From Desulforhopalus sp. IMCC35007 (GTDB lineage Bacteria; Desulfobacterota; Desulfobulbia; Desulfobulbales; Desulfocapsaceae), in assembly GCF_005116575.1 (NCBI RefSeq), contig NZ_SWCN01000012.1, positions 62,001 to 126,000 on the forward strand: a DNA stretch of 64,000 nucleotides, in the 5' to 3' direction. The notes under the pieces were generated by a model. The model did not search any database and was not told the DNA's origin. It worked only from the letters and a program-made list of their open reading frames with translations. This document shows positions 1-9,654 of this stretch, piece after piece (the stretch's first letter is position 1; each line of letters starts with the position of its first letter). Made by a program: the position numbers and the translations under genes.

Positions 1-1
1 G

Positions 2-370
2 GGGGTTCATGGCCTGGCTATCCTGTCCACCATGCGGAATTTCCTGCGCAAACTCCTGATTTACAGATCCCTGCAGATGGGCACATCTCCTCCCTGGCAG
101 AAGGGTATGAACGCCAAAGAATTTCAAAACAGTTACCTTCCGGCACTCAAGGCAAATGGAGAATGGGAAGAACTTCTTGGAGGTCACCCCTATGCGCTTT
201 TTATGAGTTTTAGCAAAGCTGCAGAATATTCCTGCCCTTTACTCAAGAAATGGCTCAAATTGCTTCTTGCGGCCGAGTTAAAACTCAAAAGTTCTTCGCT
301 GCCGCAGCAACTTGTTCTCGAAGATTTTTTCATTTCAATGCTTAAAGGAACACCCAGGCTTTCAATGTAA
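2..370 (+). CDS. holA: DNA polymerase III delta subunit, C-terminal part (partial)
   Basis: The reading frame is open from the left window edge, so the start lies outside and only about 122 C-terminal residues are visible. The segment ends with a helix-rich pattern, leucine- and lysine-rich and then 'LPQQLVLEDFFISML'. This matches the C-terminal clamp-loader domain of HolA, which forms the collar of the gamma complex and helps load the beta clamp. The first in-frame ATG at 32 is internal and not the gene start. The call rests on this C-terminal pattern only, because the AAA-like N-terminal domain cannot be seen. Confidence 0.6.
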   Translation, partial: GVHGLAILSTMRNFLRKLLIYRSLQMGTSPPWQKGMNAKEFQNSYLPALKANGEWEELLGGHPYALFMSFSKAAEYSCPLLKKWLKLLLAAELKLKSSSLPQQLVLEDFFISMLKGTPRLSM

Positions 371-479
371 ATACATTTTATGATATATTGAAATAAGAGA
401 TTTCATAGTTACGTTAATGACAATCATTACTGACAAGCTTTTAAAGGCCTTGCCACAACAAGAAAAAAACCGTTAGCCC

Positions 480-794
480 ATGACCGATACACATAACGAC
501 CTCGAAGGCTCAGTAACCACAGAACACACGTTAGAAGTTAAAGAGCCAAAACTCTACAAAGTATTATTGCATAACGACGATTACACAACAATGGAGTTTG
601 TCATCTCCATTCTAGAAACAGTTTTTCACAAGTCACCTAATGACGCAGCACAGATAATGCTTAACGTCCACAATGAGGGAGTAGGAATCGCAGGTGTGTA
701 CACCAAAGAAATTTGCGAAACAAAAATCTCAGTTGTACACCAGCTTGCAAAAAAGAATGAGTTTCCCCTCCGCTGCTCGATGGAAACTGTCTAA
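480..794 (+). CDS. clpS: ClpS adaptor for the ClpAP protease
   Basis: A 104-residue protein of usual ClpS length with a variable acidic N-terminus and the conserved core (LHNDDYTTMEFV near residues 35-46, then the VH.EG..AG..T helix-loop region). ClpS binds N-degron substrates and docks on the ClpA N-domain to hand them to ClpP. The gene lies 41 bp upstream of clpA, the classic clpS-clpA pair, which strongly supports both calls. The N-end-rule pocket residues (N-D-D) are present. No clpP lies in the window. Confidence 0.93.
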   Translation: MTDTHNDLEGSVTTEHTLEVKEPKLYKVLLHNDDYTTMEFVISILETVFHKSPNDAAQIMLNVHNEGVGIAGVYTKEICETKISVVHQLAKKNEFPLRCSMETV

Positions 795-835
795 AAGATG
801 AAGGGCTTGCCTTCACACAAATATACGCTGAGAAT

Positions 836-3109
836 ATGCTGAGTAAATCACTTGAAAAATCACTGATAATGGCCATACGAGAGGCAAAGAACCACAACCA
901 CGAGTACGTAACCGTGGAACACATGCTTTACGGGCTGCTCCATGATGAGCTCACGAGCTTTATCATTGAGGAGTGCGGCGGTTCTATTGAAACACTCAAA
1001 CAGCAACTGGAAAAATTCTTTATCCGGGAAATCCCAAAGCTTTCCTCAACCGGTGTAGGGGAACCTGCACAAACCATTGCATTTAACAGGGTACTGCAAA
1101 GAGCGGTTGCCCATGTTCAAAGCTGTGGTAAACAACAGGTGGACAGTGGCGATGTGCTTGTTGCCATTTTTTCAGAAGATGATTCCCATGCAGTCTACTT
1201 CCTGACCTCAGTGGGGATTGGCAAGGTTGCTGTAGTCAACTTTATTTCCCACGAGCTCCCGGCGGAAGGGCTGCAGAAAGAACCCTTTCAATCGCCCCCA
1301 GAATCACCGAATTCAAATCCCCACCAAGGGAACACCAAGGATGCAAAGGCCCTTGAGGAATTCACCGTTAACCTCACCCAACAGGCGGCGAGTGGGAAAC
1401 TCGATCCACTTATCGGACGTGAAATTGAGCTGGAAAGAATCATGCAGGTCCTCTGTCGTCGCAAAAAGAACAATCCACTCCTCGTCGGGGAGCCTGGGGT
1501 TGGAAAAACTGCAATGGCAGAAGGTCTTGCCCTGCGTATCCACGAAGATAAGGTTGCAAGAAAAAACGGCGAAAAACCAAAGGTTCCAGATCTTCTTGAA
1601 AATATTGATATTCATCTTCTTGATATGGGCACGCTGGTCGCCGGCACCAAATACAGAGGCGACTTTGAAAAACGCCTCAAATCAGTGGTTTCCGCCATTG
1701 AGAAGAAGGAAAACGCCATTCTCTTTATCGATGAGATGCATACCATCGTTGGTGCTGGTGCAACAAGTGGCGGCTCCATGGATGCCTCAAATCTGCTCAA
1801 GCCCGCCCTTCAAGCTGGAGTCTTACGCTGCATGGGCTCAACCACCTACAGCGAATACAAAAACCAGATAGAAAAAGACAGGGCACTTTCGAGAAGATTC
1901 CAGAAGATCGATATTGAAGAGCCTTCGGTTGCAGACACAAAACTTATTCTTAAAGGCCTGCAGCCCAAGTATGAAGAGCATCACAAGGTGCGTTATTCAC
2001 AGAACTCCATCAAGGCTATGGCGGAGCTTGCCGACAGATATATCAACGAGAAGTTTTTGCCCGATAAGGCCATTGATGTAATGGATGAAGTCGGTTCCCT
2101 TTTCCGCCTCGAGGGGCGCCAGGGTTCGATGGTCAAGATCGGAGATATTGAAAAAGTTATTTCACGAATTGCGCGAATACCGGCAAAAAGCAGTAGCAGT
2201 TCTGAAGTCGGCCAACTCAGGGAGCTGGAAAGCAACCTCAAAAATGTGGTTTTTGGTCAGGATGAAGCGATCGGCGCCCTTGCAACAGCGGTAAAACGCT
2301 CAAGAGCCGGTCTGGGTAATCCCGACTCTCCCACCGGCAGTTTTATTTTTGCCGGCCCGACAGGTGTAGGTAAAACCGAGGTCGCCAAACAGCTTGCATC
2401 AGTTCTCAATATTCACTTTGAGCGTTTTGACATGAGTGAATATATGGAAAAGCATGCCGTTGCAAGGCTTATTGGCTCACCTCCGGGATATGTGGGTTTT
2501 GACCAGGGTGGACTGCTCACCGAAGCCATCAGAAAGCATCCTTATTCCGTTCTGCTGTTAGACGAAATAGAAAAGGCGCATCCTGATATCTTTTCCATTC
2601 TTCTGCAGGTCATGGATCACTCCACACTGACCGACAACTCCGGTCGGAAAGCGGATTTCAGGAATGTGATTATCATCATGACCACCAATGCCGGAGCAAG
2701 AGAGATGGCAACAAAAAGTATCGGTTTTGTCACCGATAATAAAGGAAAAGACAAAACAGCCATCGACAAGTTGTTTGCCCCTGAGTTCAGGAACCGCCTC
2801 GATGCCATTGTCTCATTTTCATCTCTCAATGAGGAATCGACAGAAAAAGTGGTCGATAAGCTTATTAAAGAGCTGGAGGGACAGCTTGCAGAAAAACGGG
2901 TTTCCATTGTGCTTACAGCAGCTGCGAGAAAACACTTGGCCAAGGAAGGCTATGATCCGGATTACGGTGCACGGCCATTGCGCAGACTCATCATGAAAAA
3001 AATTGGTGATACCCTTACAGAAGAGATCCTTTTTGGTGAACTGGTAAAAGGTGGTGAAGCGCAGGTTGACTGGAACAATGAGGAACTTGTCTTCAGCTAT
3101 ACCAAATAA
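836..3109 (+). CDS. clpA: ClpA ATPase/unfoldase subunit of ClpAP
   Basis: A 757-residue, two-domain AAA+ unfoldase. It has a double Clp N-domain (about 1-150), a first AAA module with Walker A GEPGVGKT (near 220) and Walker B LFIDEMH, and a second module with Walker A GPTGVGKT (near 505) and LLLDEIEK. There is no ClpB-type coiled-coil middle domain, which separates it from disaggregases. An IGF loop (KSIGFV, near 630) in the second module is the ClpP-docking motif, so it is a protease partner. ATG at 836 follows clpS closely. A hairpin and T-run terminator follows the stop. Confidence 0.95.
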   Translation: MLSKSLEKSLIMAIREAKNHNHEYVTVEHMLYGLLHDELTSFIIEECGGSIETLKQQLEKFFIREIPKLSSTGVGEPAQTIAFNRVLQRAVAHVQSCGKQQVDSGDVLVAIFSEDDSHAVYFLTSVGIGKVAVVNFISHELPAEGLQKEPFQSPPESPNSNPHQGNTKDAKALEEFTVNLTQQAASGKLDPLIGREIELERIMQVLCRRKKNNPLLVGEPGVGKTAMAEGLALRIHEDKVARKNGEKPKVPDLLENIDIHLLDMGTLVAGTKYRGDFEKRLKSVVSAIEKKENAILFIDEMHTIVGAGATSGGSMDASNLLKPALQAGVLRCMGSTTYSEYKNQIEKDRALSRRFQKIDIEEPSVADTKLILKGLQPKYEEHHKVRYSQNSIKAMAELADRYINEKFLPDKAIDVMDEVGSLFRLEGRQGSMVKIGDIEKVISRIARIPAKSSSSSEVGQLRELESNLKNVVFGQDEAIGALATAVKRSRAGLGNPDSPTGSFIFAGPTGVGKTEVAKQLASVLNIHFERFDMSEYMEKHAVARLIGSPPGYVGFDQGGLLTEAIRKHPYSVLLLDEIEKAHPDIFSILLQVMDHSTLTDNSGRKADFRNVIIIMTTNAGAREMATKSIGFVTDNKGKDKTAIDKLFAPEFRNRLDAIVSFSSLNEESTEKVVDKLIKELEGQLAEKRVSIVLTAAARKHLAKEGYDPDYGARPLRRLIMKKIGDTLTEEILFGELVKGGEAQVDWNNEELVFSYTK

Positions 3110-3134
3110 TATTTAATCACATCAGTGCCAGAAC

Positions 3135-3172
3135 CGCAGTCCGGCTTTTCCTGAGCTTGGGCTGCGTTTTTT
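3135..3172 (+). terminator. Rho-independent terminator after clpA
   Basis: An 8-bp stem (CGCAGTCC with GGGCTGCG, one G-T wobble) is followed directly by six T residues at 3167-3172. It sits 25 bp after the clpA stop and ends the clpS-clpA transcript. Confidence 0.7.
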
Positions 3173-3351
3173 ATTGTAGCCTGCAGACCGTAAACAGCCC
3201 AAAGAACTGTTCTTGTCTTACAAAGACTTCTCCTGCCAAAGTCACATAAAATCAAGCTCAACCGTTTACGAAATGGAGCGACTGGGGTATACAGATTAAA
3301 GCGTAAGCGTAGGCAAAGATTCACTTTTAAATTTTGACGAGGCACACTGCT

Positions 3352-3690
3352 ATGGATGACTGTATTTTTTGTAAGATTGTGGCCGGGGAGATACCTGCAA
3401 AAAAACTATATGAAGACGATGACGTTATCGCCTTCTGGGACATTTCCCCGCAGGCGCCTGTCCATTTTCTGGTCGTACCCAAAAAACATATCGCCGGACC
3501 ATCATCAGTAACAGAAAAAGATGAGCAGTTAATCGGTAAACTCATTCGGGTCGGCGGGGAACTCGCAAGGGAAAATAACGTAGAAGACGGGTATCGGATC
3601 ATTTTTAACAATGGTGCCAAGGCCGGTCAGGTTGTTTTCCATGTCCACATGCACATTCTCGGTGGAAAAGACAAACCCTGGCCGATTTGA
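3352..3690 (+). CDS. HIT-family nucleotide hydrolase (HinT-like)
   Basis: A 112-residue protein of the histidine triad family. It opens with DDCIFCKIVAGEIP, the usual HinT N-terminus with a CxxC pair, and ends with the catalytic triad motif HVHMHILGG. Members hydrolyse AMP-lysine and other purine phosphoramidates. ATG at 3352 is preferred because a Shine-Dalgarno-like ACGAGG lies about 9 bases upstream. An in-frame TTG at 3334 would overlap that site. It appears to be a single-gene unit between clpA and rmuC. Confidence 0.92.
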   Translation: MDDCIFCKIVAGEIPAKKLYEDDDVIAFWDISPQAPVHFLVVPKKHIAGPSSVTEKDEQLIGKLIRVGGELARENNVEDGYRIIFNNGAKAGQVVFHVHMHILGGKDKPWPI

Positions 3691-3775
3691 GATCCCGTTT
3701 ACGGCACATCAAACCACTGTCTGTTGATATAAATAAAGAGTATCAGGTGTTCACTTTGCTTCCAAGATATTTACG

Positions 3776-5113
3776 ATGACGCAGCTTATCACCTCCTACT
3801 TTCATAAGCTCAGGGCACTGGTTCCCATCCAGCTCAATGACCAGAGTATTGCTCTTTTGTCATGGGTGTTTTTTCTCGCTCTTTGCACGACAATTGTCTT
3901 GTTGATCATAAAAAACGCGGGCCTAAAAAAAACGCTCCACCAAAAGCAGGAGCAGCTCGATAGCCAGAGCGATACCATCAACCAGCATAACCTGCGTGAA
4001 GCAAAGCTTATCACACTTTTAAAAAACGAGCGCAAGCACACGACAGACAAGCTGAGACTGCTCGAGCAGGCACGGGGCGAGTTGAAATTGCAGTTTGAAA
4101 ATCTTGCAGGCCGCATCTTTGATGATAAAAGCTCAAAATTCAGTGAGCTCAATCGTGAAAAGCTTGACACCATTCTCCAGCCGTTCAACAAAGAACTGTT
4201 GACTCTGCGCCAGGAAATCCAGACGATTTATCAGAGTGACAGTCGTGAACGACTCAATCTCAAACACGAGATACAAAACCTGCGAGAACTCAACCAGCAG
4301 ATCAACCAGGAAGCGATCAACCTCACAAACGCCCTGAAAAATGATACCAAGACCCAGGGTAACTGGGGAGAACTTGTTCTTGAGCAGGTACTACAACGCT
4401 CCGGACTGCGCAACGGTTTTGAATACGACACCCAGGGCGCCTTCCGCACCCACGACAACCGCCTGCAAAAGCCAGATGTCATTGTCCATTTACCCGAGAG
4501 CAGGGACATTATCATCGATTCGAAGGTCTCTCTCGTTCATTGGGAGCGATATGTCAACTGCGATGCCGATGCAGAAAAAACTGAGCACCTCAGGCAACAG
4601 GTAAAGGCTGTATACGATCATGTATCAACCCTGTCTGGTAAAGATTACCCTGGCCTTGCCCAGATTCACTGTCTGGATTTCGTCCTGATGTTCATGCCTA
4701 TTGAAGCTGCATTTTCCGCAGTATGCCTTGAAGACAAAGAGCTCATGGCAACGGCCTTGAAAAAAAATATCATCATCGTCACCCCCACAACACTTCTCGC
4801 GACCCTCCGAACAGTAGAAAATATCTGGAAGTTTGAACAGCAGAGCAAAAGCTCTCTTGAAATAGCACGGCGGGCGGGGCTTATGTATGACAAGTTCAGA
4901 AGCTTTGTGGAAGAAATTGAAAAAATGGGTAAACAACTGGCAAACTGCAGAACAAGCTACGACAATGCCCTTCTAAAACTTACCAGAGGCCGTGGCAACC
5001 TTGTAAGTCAGGCTGAACACCTGCGCGAACTTGGAGTCCAGGTAAAAAAAGAGTTGCCCCGGACTATTACGGATCTGACGGATCACGACACTGATTACAA
5101 TTTAAAGAATTGA
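3776..5113 (+). CDS. rmuC: RmuC-family DNA recombination protein
   Basis: 445 residues. An N-terminal membrane segment (about residues 25-46) is followed by a long coiled coil (about 50-190) and then the RmuC domain, with the typical GNWGE..LE..L..SGL, PD..V.LP....IIDSKV and FMP.E.AF patterns. Family members have a PD-(D/E)XK-like nuclease fold and limit inversions at short inverted repeats in E. coli. The length is normal. The gene is monocistronic as far as can be seen. Confidence 0.92.
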   Translation: MTQLITSYFHKLRALVPIQLNDQSIALLSWVFFLALCTTIVLLIIKNAGLKKTLHQKQEQLDSQSDTINQHNLREAKLITLLKNERKHTTDKLRLLEQARGELKLQFENLAGRIFDDKSSKFSELNREKLDTILQPFNKELLTLRQEIQTIYQSDSRERLNLKHEIQNLRELNQQINQEAINLTNALKNDTKTQGNWGELVLEQVLQRSGLRNGFEYDTQGAFRTHDNRLQKPDVIVHLPESRDIIIDSKVSLVHWERYVNCDADAEKTEHLRQQVKAVYDHVSTLSGKDYPGLAQIHCLDFVLMFMPIEAAFSAVCLEDKELMATALKKNIIIVTPTTLLATLRTVENIWKFEQQSKSSLEIARRAGLMYDKFRSFVEEIEKMGKQLANCRTSYDNALLKLTRGRGNLVSQAEHLRELGVQVKKELPRTITDLTDHDTDYNLKN

Positions 5114-5268
5114 GGTATCAACAAAAGACCTCCCGCTGGGAGAGGTACACTCTACTGACGTTGCCAAATAGCTGAAAAAATGTTAGTTGAGTGGCTGAGA
5201 TCTATTCTTCTCAAGGCCTGTACAAAAGGCAAGTTTATCCTATCTAATTTTTACATCCGGAGGTGCCG

Positions 5269-6798
5269 ATGCTGCTCCACCAACATTTTATCGACATTGC
5301 CAAAACCTTCAAAAACAAACAGGCGATTCACGATTTTTCCACCAACAAGGAGTTGACCTACTCCAGAGCATTGATCGCCTGCCTCATTTTGACCCGGATT
5401 TTTAAAAAGATGAAACCTGGGTTTATTGGCCTGATGATACCGACCTCTGCGGGCTGCATCCTGTCAAAAATTGCAATCCTGATGAGTGGCCGGGTTCCTG
5501 TTATGATTAACTACTCAACAGGGGCCGAGCAGAATGCCAAATACGCCCAGCAGAAATGCGATTTCAAAACCATCATTACCTCCAAGGCGCTCCTTGAAAA
5601 AATCGAATGCCCGGTTATAGACGGCATGGTTTTTATCGAGGATCTCATGGCATCTATCTCCGGCACTGATAAAATCCGGGCAGCACTCATTGCCGCCATG
5701 CCAGCCTCACTGATTAAAAAAATCATCCACCAGGGAACCGCTGAAGACAGTGCAGTGATCCTTTTCACCAGCGGCAGCGAAAAAGATCCAAAAGCGGTCC
5801 AGCTCACCCATAGGAATATTCTCAGCAACATTGAGGCAGTTACAACAATTTTCGGGTTCCGCAGTGAAGACGTGTTTATGTGTACCCTGCCATTTTTTCA
5901 TGTCTTTGGTCTCACCGTAGATTTATGGTTACCCATTTTCCATGGGATGTCCATGCTTACATATGCCAACCCCTTGGATTTCAAGAAAGTCTGTTCAATT
6001 GTACGTGATCACAAGGCGAGTTTTCTCGTTGGAACCCCATCGTTTTTCTGGGGATATTTACGAAAATCAGAGCCGGGGGACTTCAATAGCCTGCGTATAG
6101 CACTGACCGGTGCTGACAAATGCCCTGATGCCCTGAGAGACGGATTTAAAAACAAGCATAACATAACGGTATACGAAGGCTACGGGGCGACGGAGTGCTC
6201 CCCCGTCATTTCGACCAACACGCCTGAGTTCAATCGTCCGGGTAGCGTTGGAAAACCGATCCCAGGCCTTGAAGTTCGAATCGAGCACTACGAGACCGGT
6301 AAAGAGTGTGCTCCCGGGGAAGACGGGCGTATTCTGGTGAAAGGTGACTCGGTGATGAAAGGCTATTTCAACGATTTTGAGCAGACCTCTCTCCACATCC
6401 GCAGCGGCTGGTATGACACAGGAGACATGGGAAATATAGACCCTGACGGCTACCTCTGGCATGTTGGACGACTCAAGAGATTTGTCAAGATCGGCGGCGA
6501 AATGGTTTCACTGGTAAAGATAGAAGATGTCCTCGAAAAATATCTTCCGGAAGAGAGCCACTGCTGTGTCGTCGAAATCCCTGATTCTAAAAAGGGGGCA
6601 CGTATTGTGGCCGTGGTCACAACACCTCTTGATGAAAAAGATATTTTAAAGAAAATGGCCCAGCATCTTGCACCGATCTCACTTCCTAAAATATTTCTTG
6701 TCTGGGAGAGCCTTCCCAAGATGGGCAGTGGTAAAATTGATTTTAGAACAATTTCCGAACTGGCCAGACAGCAGCTGAGTCGAACAACAATATCCTGA
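5269..6798 (+). CDS. AMP-dependent acyl ligase (Aas C-terminal domain type)
   Basis: 509 residues of the acyl-adenylate-forming superfamily. The P-loop-like motif ILFTSGSEKDPKAV lies near 166, followed by GYGATECSP (near 305), the YDTGDMG motif (near 384) and the C-terminal K region (MGSGKIDF). It resembles the acyl-ACP synthetase half of E. coli Aas, without the acyltransferase half, and probably activates a fatty acid for transfer to ACP or lysophospholipid. ATG at 5269 is used because GGAGG lies 5 bases upstream; the in-frame GTG at 5263 overlaps that site. The substrate is inferred only. Confidence 0.75.
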   Translation: MLLHQHFIDIAKTFKNKQAIHDFSTNKELTYSRALIACLILTRIFKKMKPGFIGLMIPTSAGCILSKIAILMSGRVPVMINYSTGAEQNAKYAQQKCDFKTIITSKALLEKIECPVIDGMVFIEDLMASISGTDKIRAALIAAMPASLIKKIIHQGTAEDSAVILFTSGSEKDPKAVQLTHRNILSNIEAVTTIFGFRSEDVFMCTLPFFHVFGLTVDLWLPIFHGMSMLTYANPLDFKKVCSIVRDHKASFLVGTPSFFWGYLRKSEPGDFNSLRIALTGADKCPDALRDGFKNKHNITVYEGYGATECSPVISTNTPEFNRPGSVGKPIPGLEVRIEHYETGKECAPGEDGRILVKGDSVMKGYFNDFEQTSLHIRSGWYDTGDMGNIDPDGYLWHVGRLKRFVKIGGEMVSLVKIEDVLEKYLPEESHCCVVEIPDSKKGARIVAVVTTPLDEKDILKKMAQHLAPISLPKIFLVWESLPKMGSGKIDFRTISELARQQLSRTTIS

Positions 6799-6857
6799 AA
6801 CGGCAGGCAAGCAGATCAGCAGCCAGATCGATACTACCAAAGACGCAAGCGCAACCA

Positions 6858-7679
6858 ATGAAAAAGACCTCGACATACGAGATTGAGGAAAGTGCACAAC
6901 CCCCTTTTTTTCGCAGCCCTCTCTGGGATATTATTCAGTTCATTATCCTGCTTGCCGTCCTTGGCTGGTTAGCTGGCAGAAGTGCCAGCAATATTGGTTA
7001 CAACTGGCAATGGTATAGAATCCCCCAGTTCCTTTTCACAGAAACCGACACAGGGATTATTGCAGGCCCCTTAATTAAAGGCCTGTTTATCACACTGCAA
7101 ATCTCATCAATCAGTCTTGTTTTCGCTTTTTTCATCGGTCTCATCACCGCAATCCTGAGACTTTCCGACTCCTTTGTAGCCCGGTCTCTTGCAACCATCT
7201 ACCTCGAAGTAAGCCGCAACACCCCGCTTCTCATTCAGATTTTCTTTATCTACTTTGTCCTCGGCCCCACCCTTGGCCTGGAAAGATTGCCCTCAGCCAT
7301 CCTTGCCCTCTCCCTTTTCGAGGGGGCCTATACTTCAGAAATATTCAGGTCTGGAATCCAGTCTGTCCCACAGGGACAGATAGAAGCTGGCAAGACTCTG
7401 GGCCTTACAAGCTTTGGCATATATCGTCATATCATCGTACCACAGGCGGTCCGCACCATCCTGCCACCCCTTTCCAGTCAGGCCATATCCCTTGTAAAGG
7501 ACTCGGCCCTGGTCAGCACCATTGCAATCTACGACCTTACCATGCAGGCCCAGGCTCTTATTTCTGAGACATATCTCACCTTTGAAATCTGGTTCACCGT
7601 AGCGGTGATCTACCTGGCAATAACAGTAATTTTATCTTTAGGTGTTGGTTTTATGGAAAAACGACTTAAGTTACCATGA
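6858..7679 (+). CDS. Polar amino-acid ABC transporter permease 1
   Basis: 273 residues with several membrane spans and the permease signature near residue 170 (EAGKTLGLTSFGIYRHIIVPQA), the EAA loop that contacts the ATPase. It belongs to the His/Glu/Gln/Arg/opine (HisMQ-like) inner-membrane permease family. A binding-protein gene starts 46 bp downstream and a second permease follows, so a permease-binding protein-permease importer is encoded. No ATP-binding subunit gene is present nearby. Confidence 0.88.
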   Translation: MKKTSTYEIEESAQPPFFRSPLWDIIQFIILLAVLGWLAGRSASNIGYNWQWYRIPQFLFTETDTGIIAGPLIKGLFITLQISSISLVFAFFIGLITAILRLSDSFVARSLATIYLEVSRNTPLLIQIFFIYFVLGPTLGLERLPSAILALSLFEGAYTSEIFRSGIQSVPQGQIEAGKTLGLTSFGIYRHIIVPQAVRTILPPLSSQAISLVKDSALVSTIAIYDLTMQAQALISETYLTFEIWFTVAVIYLAITVILSLGVGFMEKRLKLP

Positions 7680-7725
7680 GAAAAGAACTTTTATTGATAA
7701 TTTAAGCAAAAAAGGGGGTTTTATC

Positions 7726-8559
7726 ATGCAATCTTGCCGTAGTTTTATACGTCTTTTCACTCTTACGCTCATTCTGGTTTGCCTTGCCGGATTCAGTTCT
7801 GCCGCCTCGATACAAAATGATATCACGCGCTCCAGCACCATTGAAACCATCAAGAAAAGGGGTGTGCTTAAAGTTGGAATGGACATCTTCCAACCATGGG
7901 CAATGAAGGATAAGAATGGACAGCTGATCGGCTTTGAGATTGACGTGGCCACCCGCCTTGCAGAAGAGATGGACGTAAAAGTTGAATTCATCCCAACCGC
8001 ATGGTCTGGCATCATTCCGGCTCTGCTCACCGGTAAATTCGACGTCATCATTGGCGGAATGGGGATTACCACCCAGCGTGCCCTCCAGGTAAACTTTACC
8101 AACCCCTACGAATATTCAGGGATGAGTCTGGTGGCCAACAAAAAACTGGCAGCTGGGTTTAGCTCTCTTGAGGATTTTAATAAAGCAGACGTGGAGATTG
8201 CAGTAAAAACCGGTACAACAGCCGCTGCCGCTGCCAAAAAGTACCTGCCCCTTGCGACTCTGAGGATGTTTGACTCTGAACCTCAAACGTATCAGGAACT
8301 GAGAAACGGTAAAGTACACGCGGTGGTAGGCTCCGCACCCCGACCTGCCTACGAAGCCGTGGAATACAGTGATTCTCTTTTTCTTCCGTTAAAAGAAACG
8401 TTTACCAAGGAGCCCATCGGCTTTGCGCTGCGCAAAGGAGATCCGGATTCTCTGGCATTTTTCAACAGCTGGATTACCACAGCACATCTGGATGGTTGGC
8501 TCCAGGAACGTCATAATTACTGGTTTGGCAGCAAAGACTGGCTGGACCAGGTCGAATGA
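7726..8559 (+). CDS. Amino-acid ABC transporter periplasmic binding protein
   Basis: 277 residues with an N-terminal signal peptide (hydrophobic core about 10-24, Ala-rich cleavage site near residue 27) and a family 3 solute-binding domain. Typical features are RGVLKVGMDIFQPWA, IGFEIDVA..LA and FDVIIGGMGIT..RA. It captures a polar amino acid, probably glutamate, glutamine or a basic residue, for the flanking permeases. ATG at 7726 has a strong upstream AAAGGGGG. An upstream in-frame start at 7642 would overlap the permease and lack a signal sequence. Confidence 0.88.
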   Translation: MQSCRSFIRLFTLTLILVCLAGFSSAASIQNDITRSSTIETIKKRGVLKVGMDIFQPWAMKDKNGQLIGFEIDVATRLAEEMDVKVEFIPTAWSGIIPALLTGKFDVIIGGMGITTQRALQVNFTNPYEYSGMSLVANKKLAAGFSSLEDFNKADVEIAVKTGTTAAAAAKKYLPLATLRMFDSEPQTYQELRNGKVHAVVGSAPRPAYEAVEYSDSLFLPLKETFTKEPIGFALRKGDPDSLAFFNSWITTAHLDGWLQERHNYWFGSKDWLDQVE

Positions 8560-8585
8560 AACTGCTGTATTGTCGCGCTCTTTAT

Positions 8586-8614
8586 ATGTGGAGCAGGAAT
8601 AACCTGCTCCACAT
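8586..8614 (+). other. Strong intra-operon hairpin
   Basis: A perfect 12-bp inverted repeat (ATGTGGAGCAGG with its complement) and a 5-base loop lies 26 bp after the binding-protein stop and 68 bp before the second permease. There is no T-run. It may stabilise the upstream mRNA or partly terminate, giving more binding protein than permease, a common pattern in ABC operons. Confidence 0.65.
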
Positions 8615-8682
8615 CTCCCTCTCGTAAGTGATGTATCCGCCTACAAAAAGCAGCTTTGCCAGCCAACGTTGAGTAAGGTGTT

Positions 8683-9597
8683 ATGCAATCTCAGAAAACA
8701 ACGATTAAATTACTCGACATCCTGGTTCTCACGGCTATTATTGGTGGTTTTTCCTTTATCGTATATCGCCTCTTTTTCGCTCTGAATTACAACTGGAACT
8801 GGCCGGTCATTTTCACCTATATGTTCCGTCACGACCCTGAAACAGGGAGATGGACCAGCAACTTGCTGCTGGATGGCTTTATCACCACGGTTAAACTGAG
8901 CATCTGGTCGACATTACTGGCAATACTCATAGGCTTTATTGTCGGACTGATGCGCGTGTCTCCAAGACTGTTTTTTCGCCTTATTGGACGCACTTATATC
9001 GAAGCAATCCGCAACACGCCTCCGCTGGTACTGGTCTTCATTTTTTACTATTTTGTCAGCGATCAGCTTATGACCTTCATTGGTGTTGAAGATTTTTTCC
9101 GGGCAAGCTCTCCCCAACAGCAGAAATATTTATCTTTTTTCTTCACCGAACCGGGTCTTATCACCCAGTTTTTATCGGGCATCTTCACCCTGGCCATGTT
9201 CCAGGGTGCCTATATAGGGGAGATTGTCAGAGCAGGCATACAGGCGGTTGACATCGGCCAGTGGGAAGCAGGCAAGGCCCTTGGTCTGAACAGGAGTAAA
9301 AACCTGCGCCTTATTGTTCTTCCCCAGGCAACAAAAATAATGCTGCCACCACTTGCCAATGAGTTTATCAATACCATCAAATGGTCCTCTATTGTATCTA
9401 TCATTTCCATTCAGGAGCTGACATTTCAGGCACTGCAGGTCATGGCCTCCACCCAGGCAACCATTGAAATATGGCTGACAATTTCAACCATGTACCTCGT
9501 TTTATGCCTTGGACTCTCTCTTCTGGTCAGAAAGGTTGAAAATCATCTCGCCCGGTCTGAAGGTGTAATGTCCACCTATCAGCAAACCGGTCCATAA
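8683..9597 (+). CDS. Polar amino-acid ABC transporter permease 2
   Basis: 304 residues, the second HisMQ-type permease, with a long N-terminal extension and the EAA loop (WEAGKALGLNRSKNLRLIVLP) near residue 205. An unusual charged stretch (about residues 145-155, SSPQQQKYL) lies between membrane segments, as in some GltJ/AapQ-like proteins. It would pair with the permease at 6858-7679. The ATPase must come from elsewhere in the genome or be shared. Confidence 0.87.
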   Translation: MQSQKTTIKLLDILVLTAIIGGFSFIVYRLFFALNYNWNWPVIFTYMFRHDPETGRWTSNLLLDGFITTVKLSIWSTLLAILIGFIVGLMRVSPRLFFRLIGRTYIEAIRNTPPLVLVFIFYYFVSDQLMTFIGVEDFFRASSPQQQKYLSFFFTEPGLITQFLSGIFTLAMFQGAYIGEIVRAGIQAVDIGQWEAGKALGLNRSKNLRLIVLPQATKIMLPPLANEFINTIKWSSIVSIISIQELTFQALQVMASTQATIEIWLTISTMYLVLCLGLSLLVRKVENHLARSEGVMSTYQQTGP

Positions 9598-9654
9598 CAG
9601 GTCTCGTGCATATTTTTCTTTACAGGTAAACGGTACACCCCGCAAAACGAAGAT

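Noticed and set aside
1341-1871. 176-codon plus-strand open frame inside clpA
   Set aside because: It is out of frame within clearly conserved clpA sequence, so it is a shadow.
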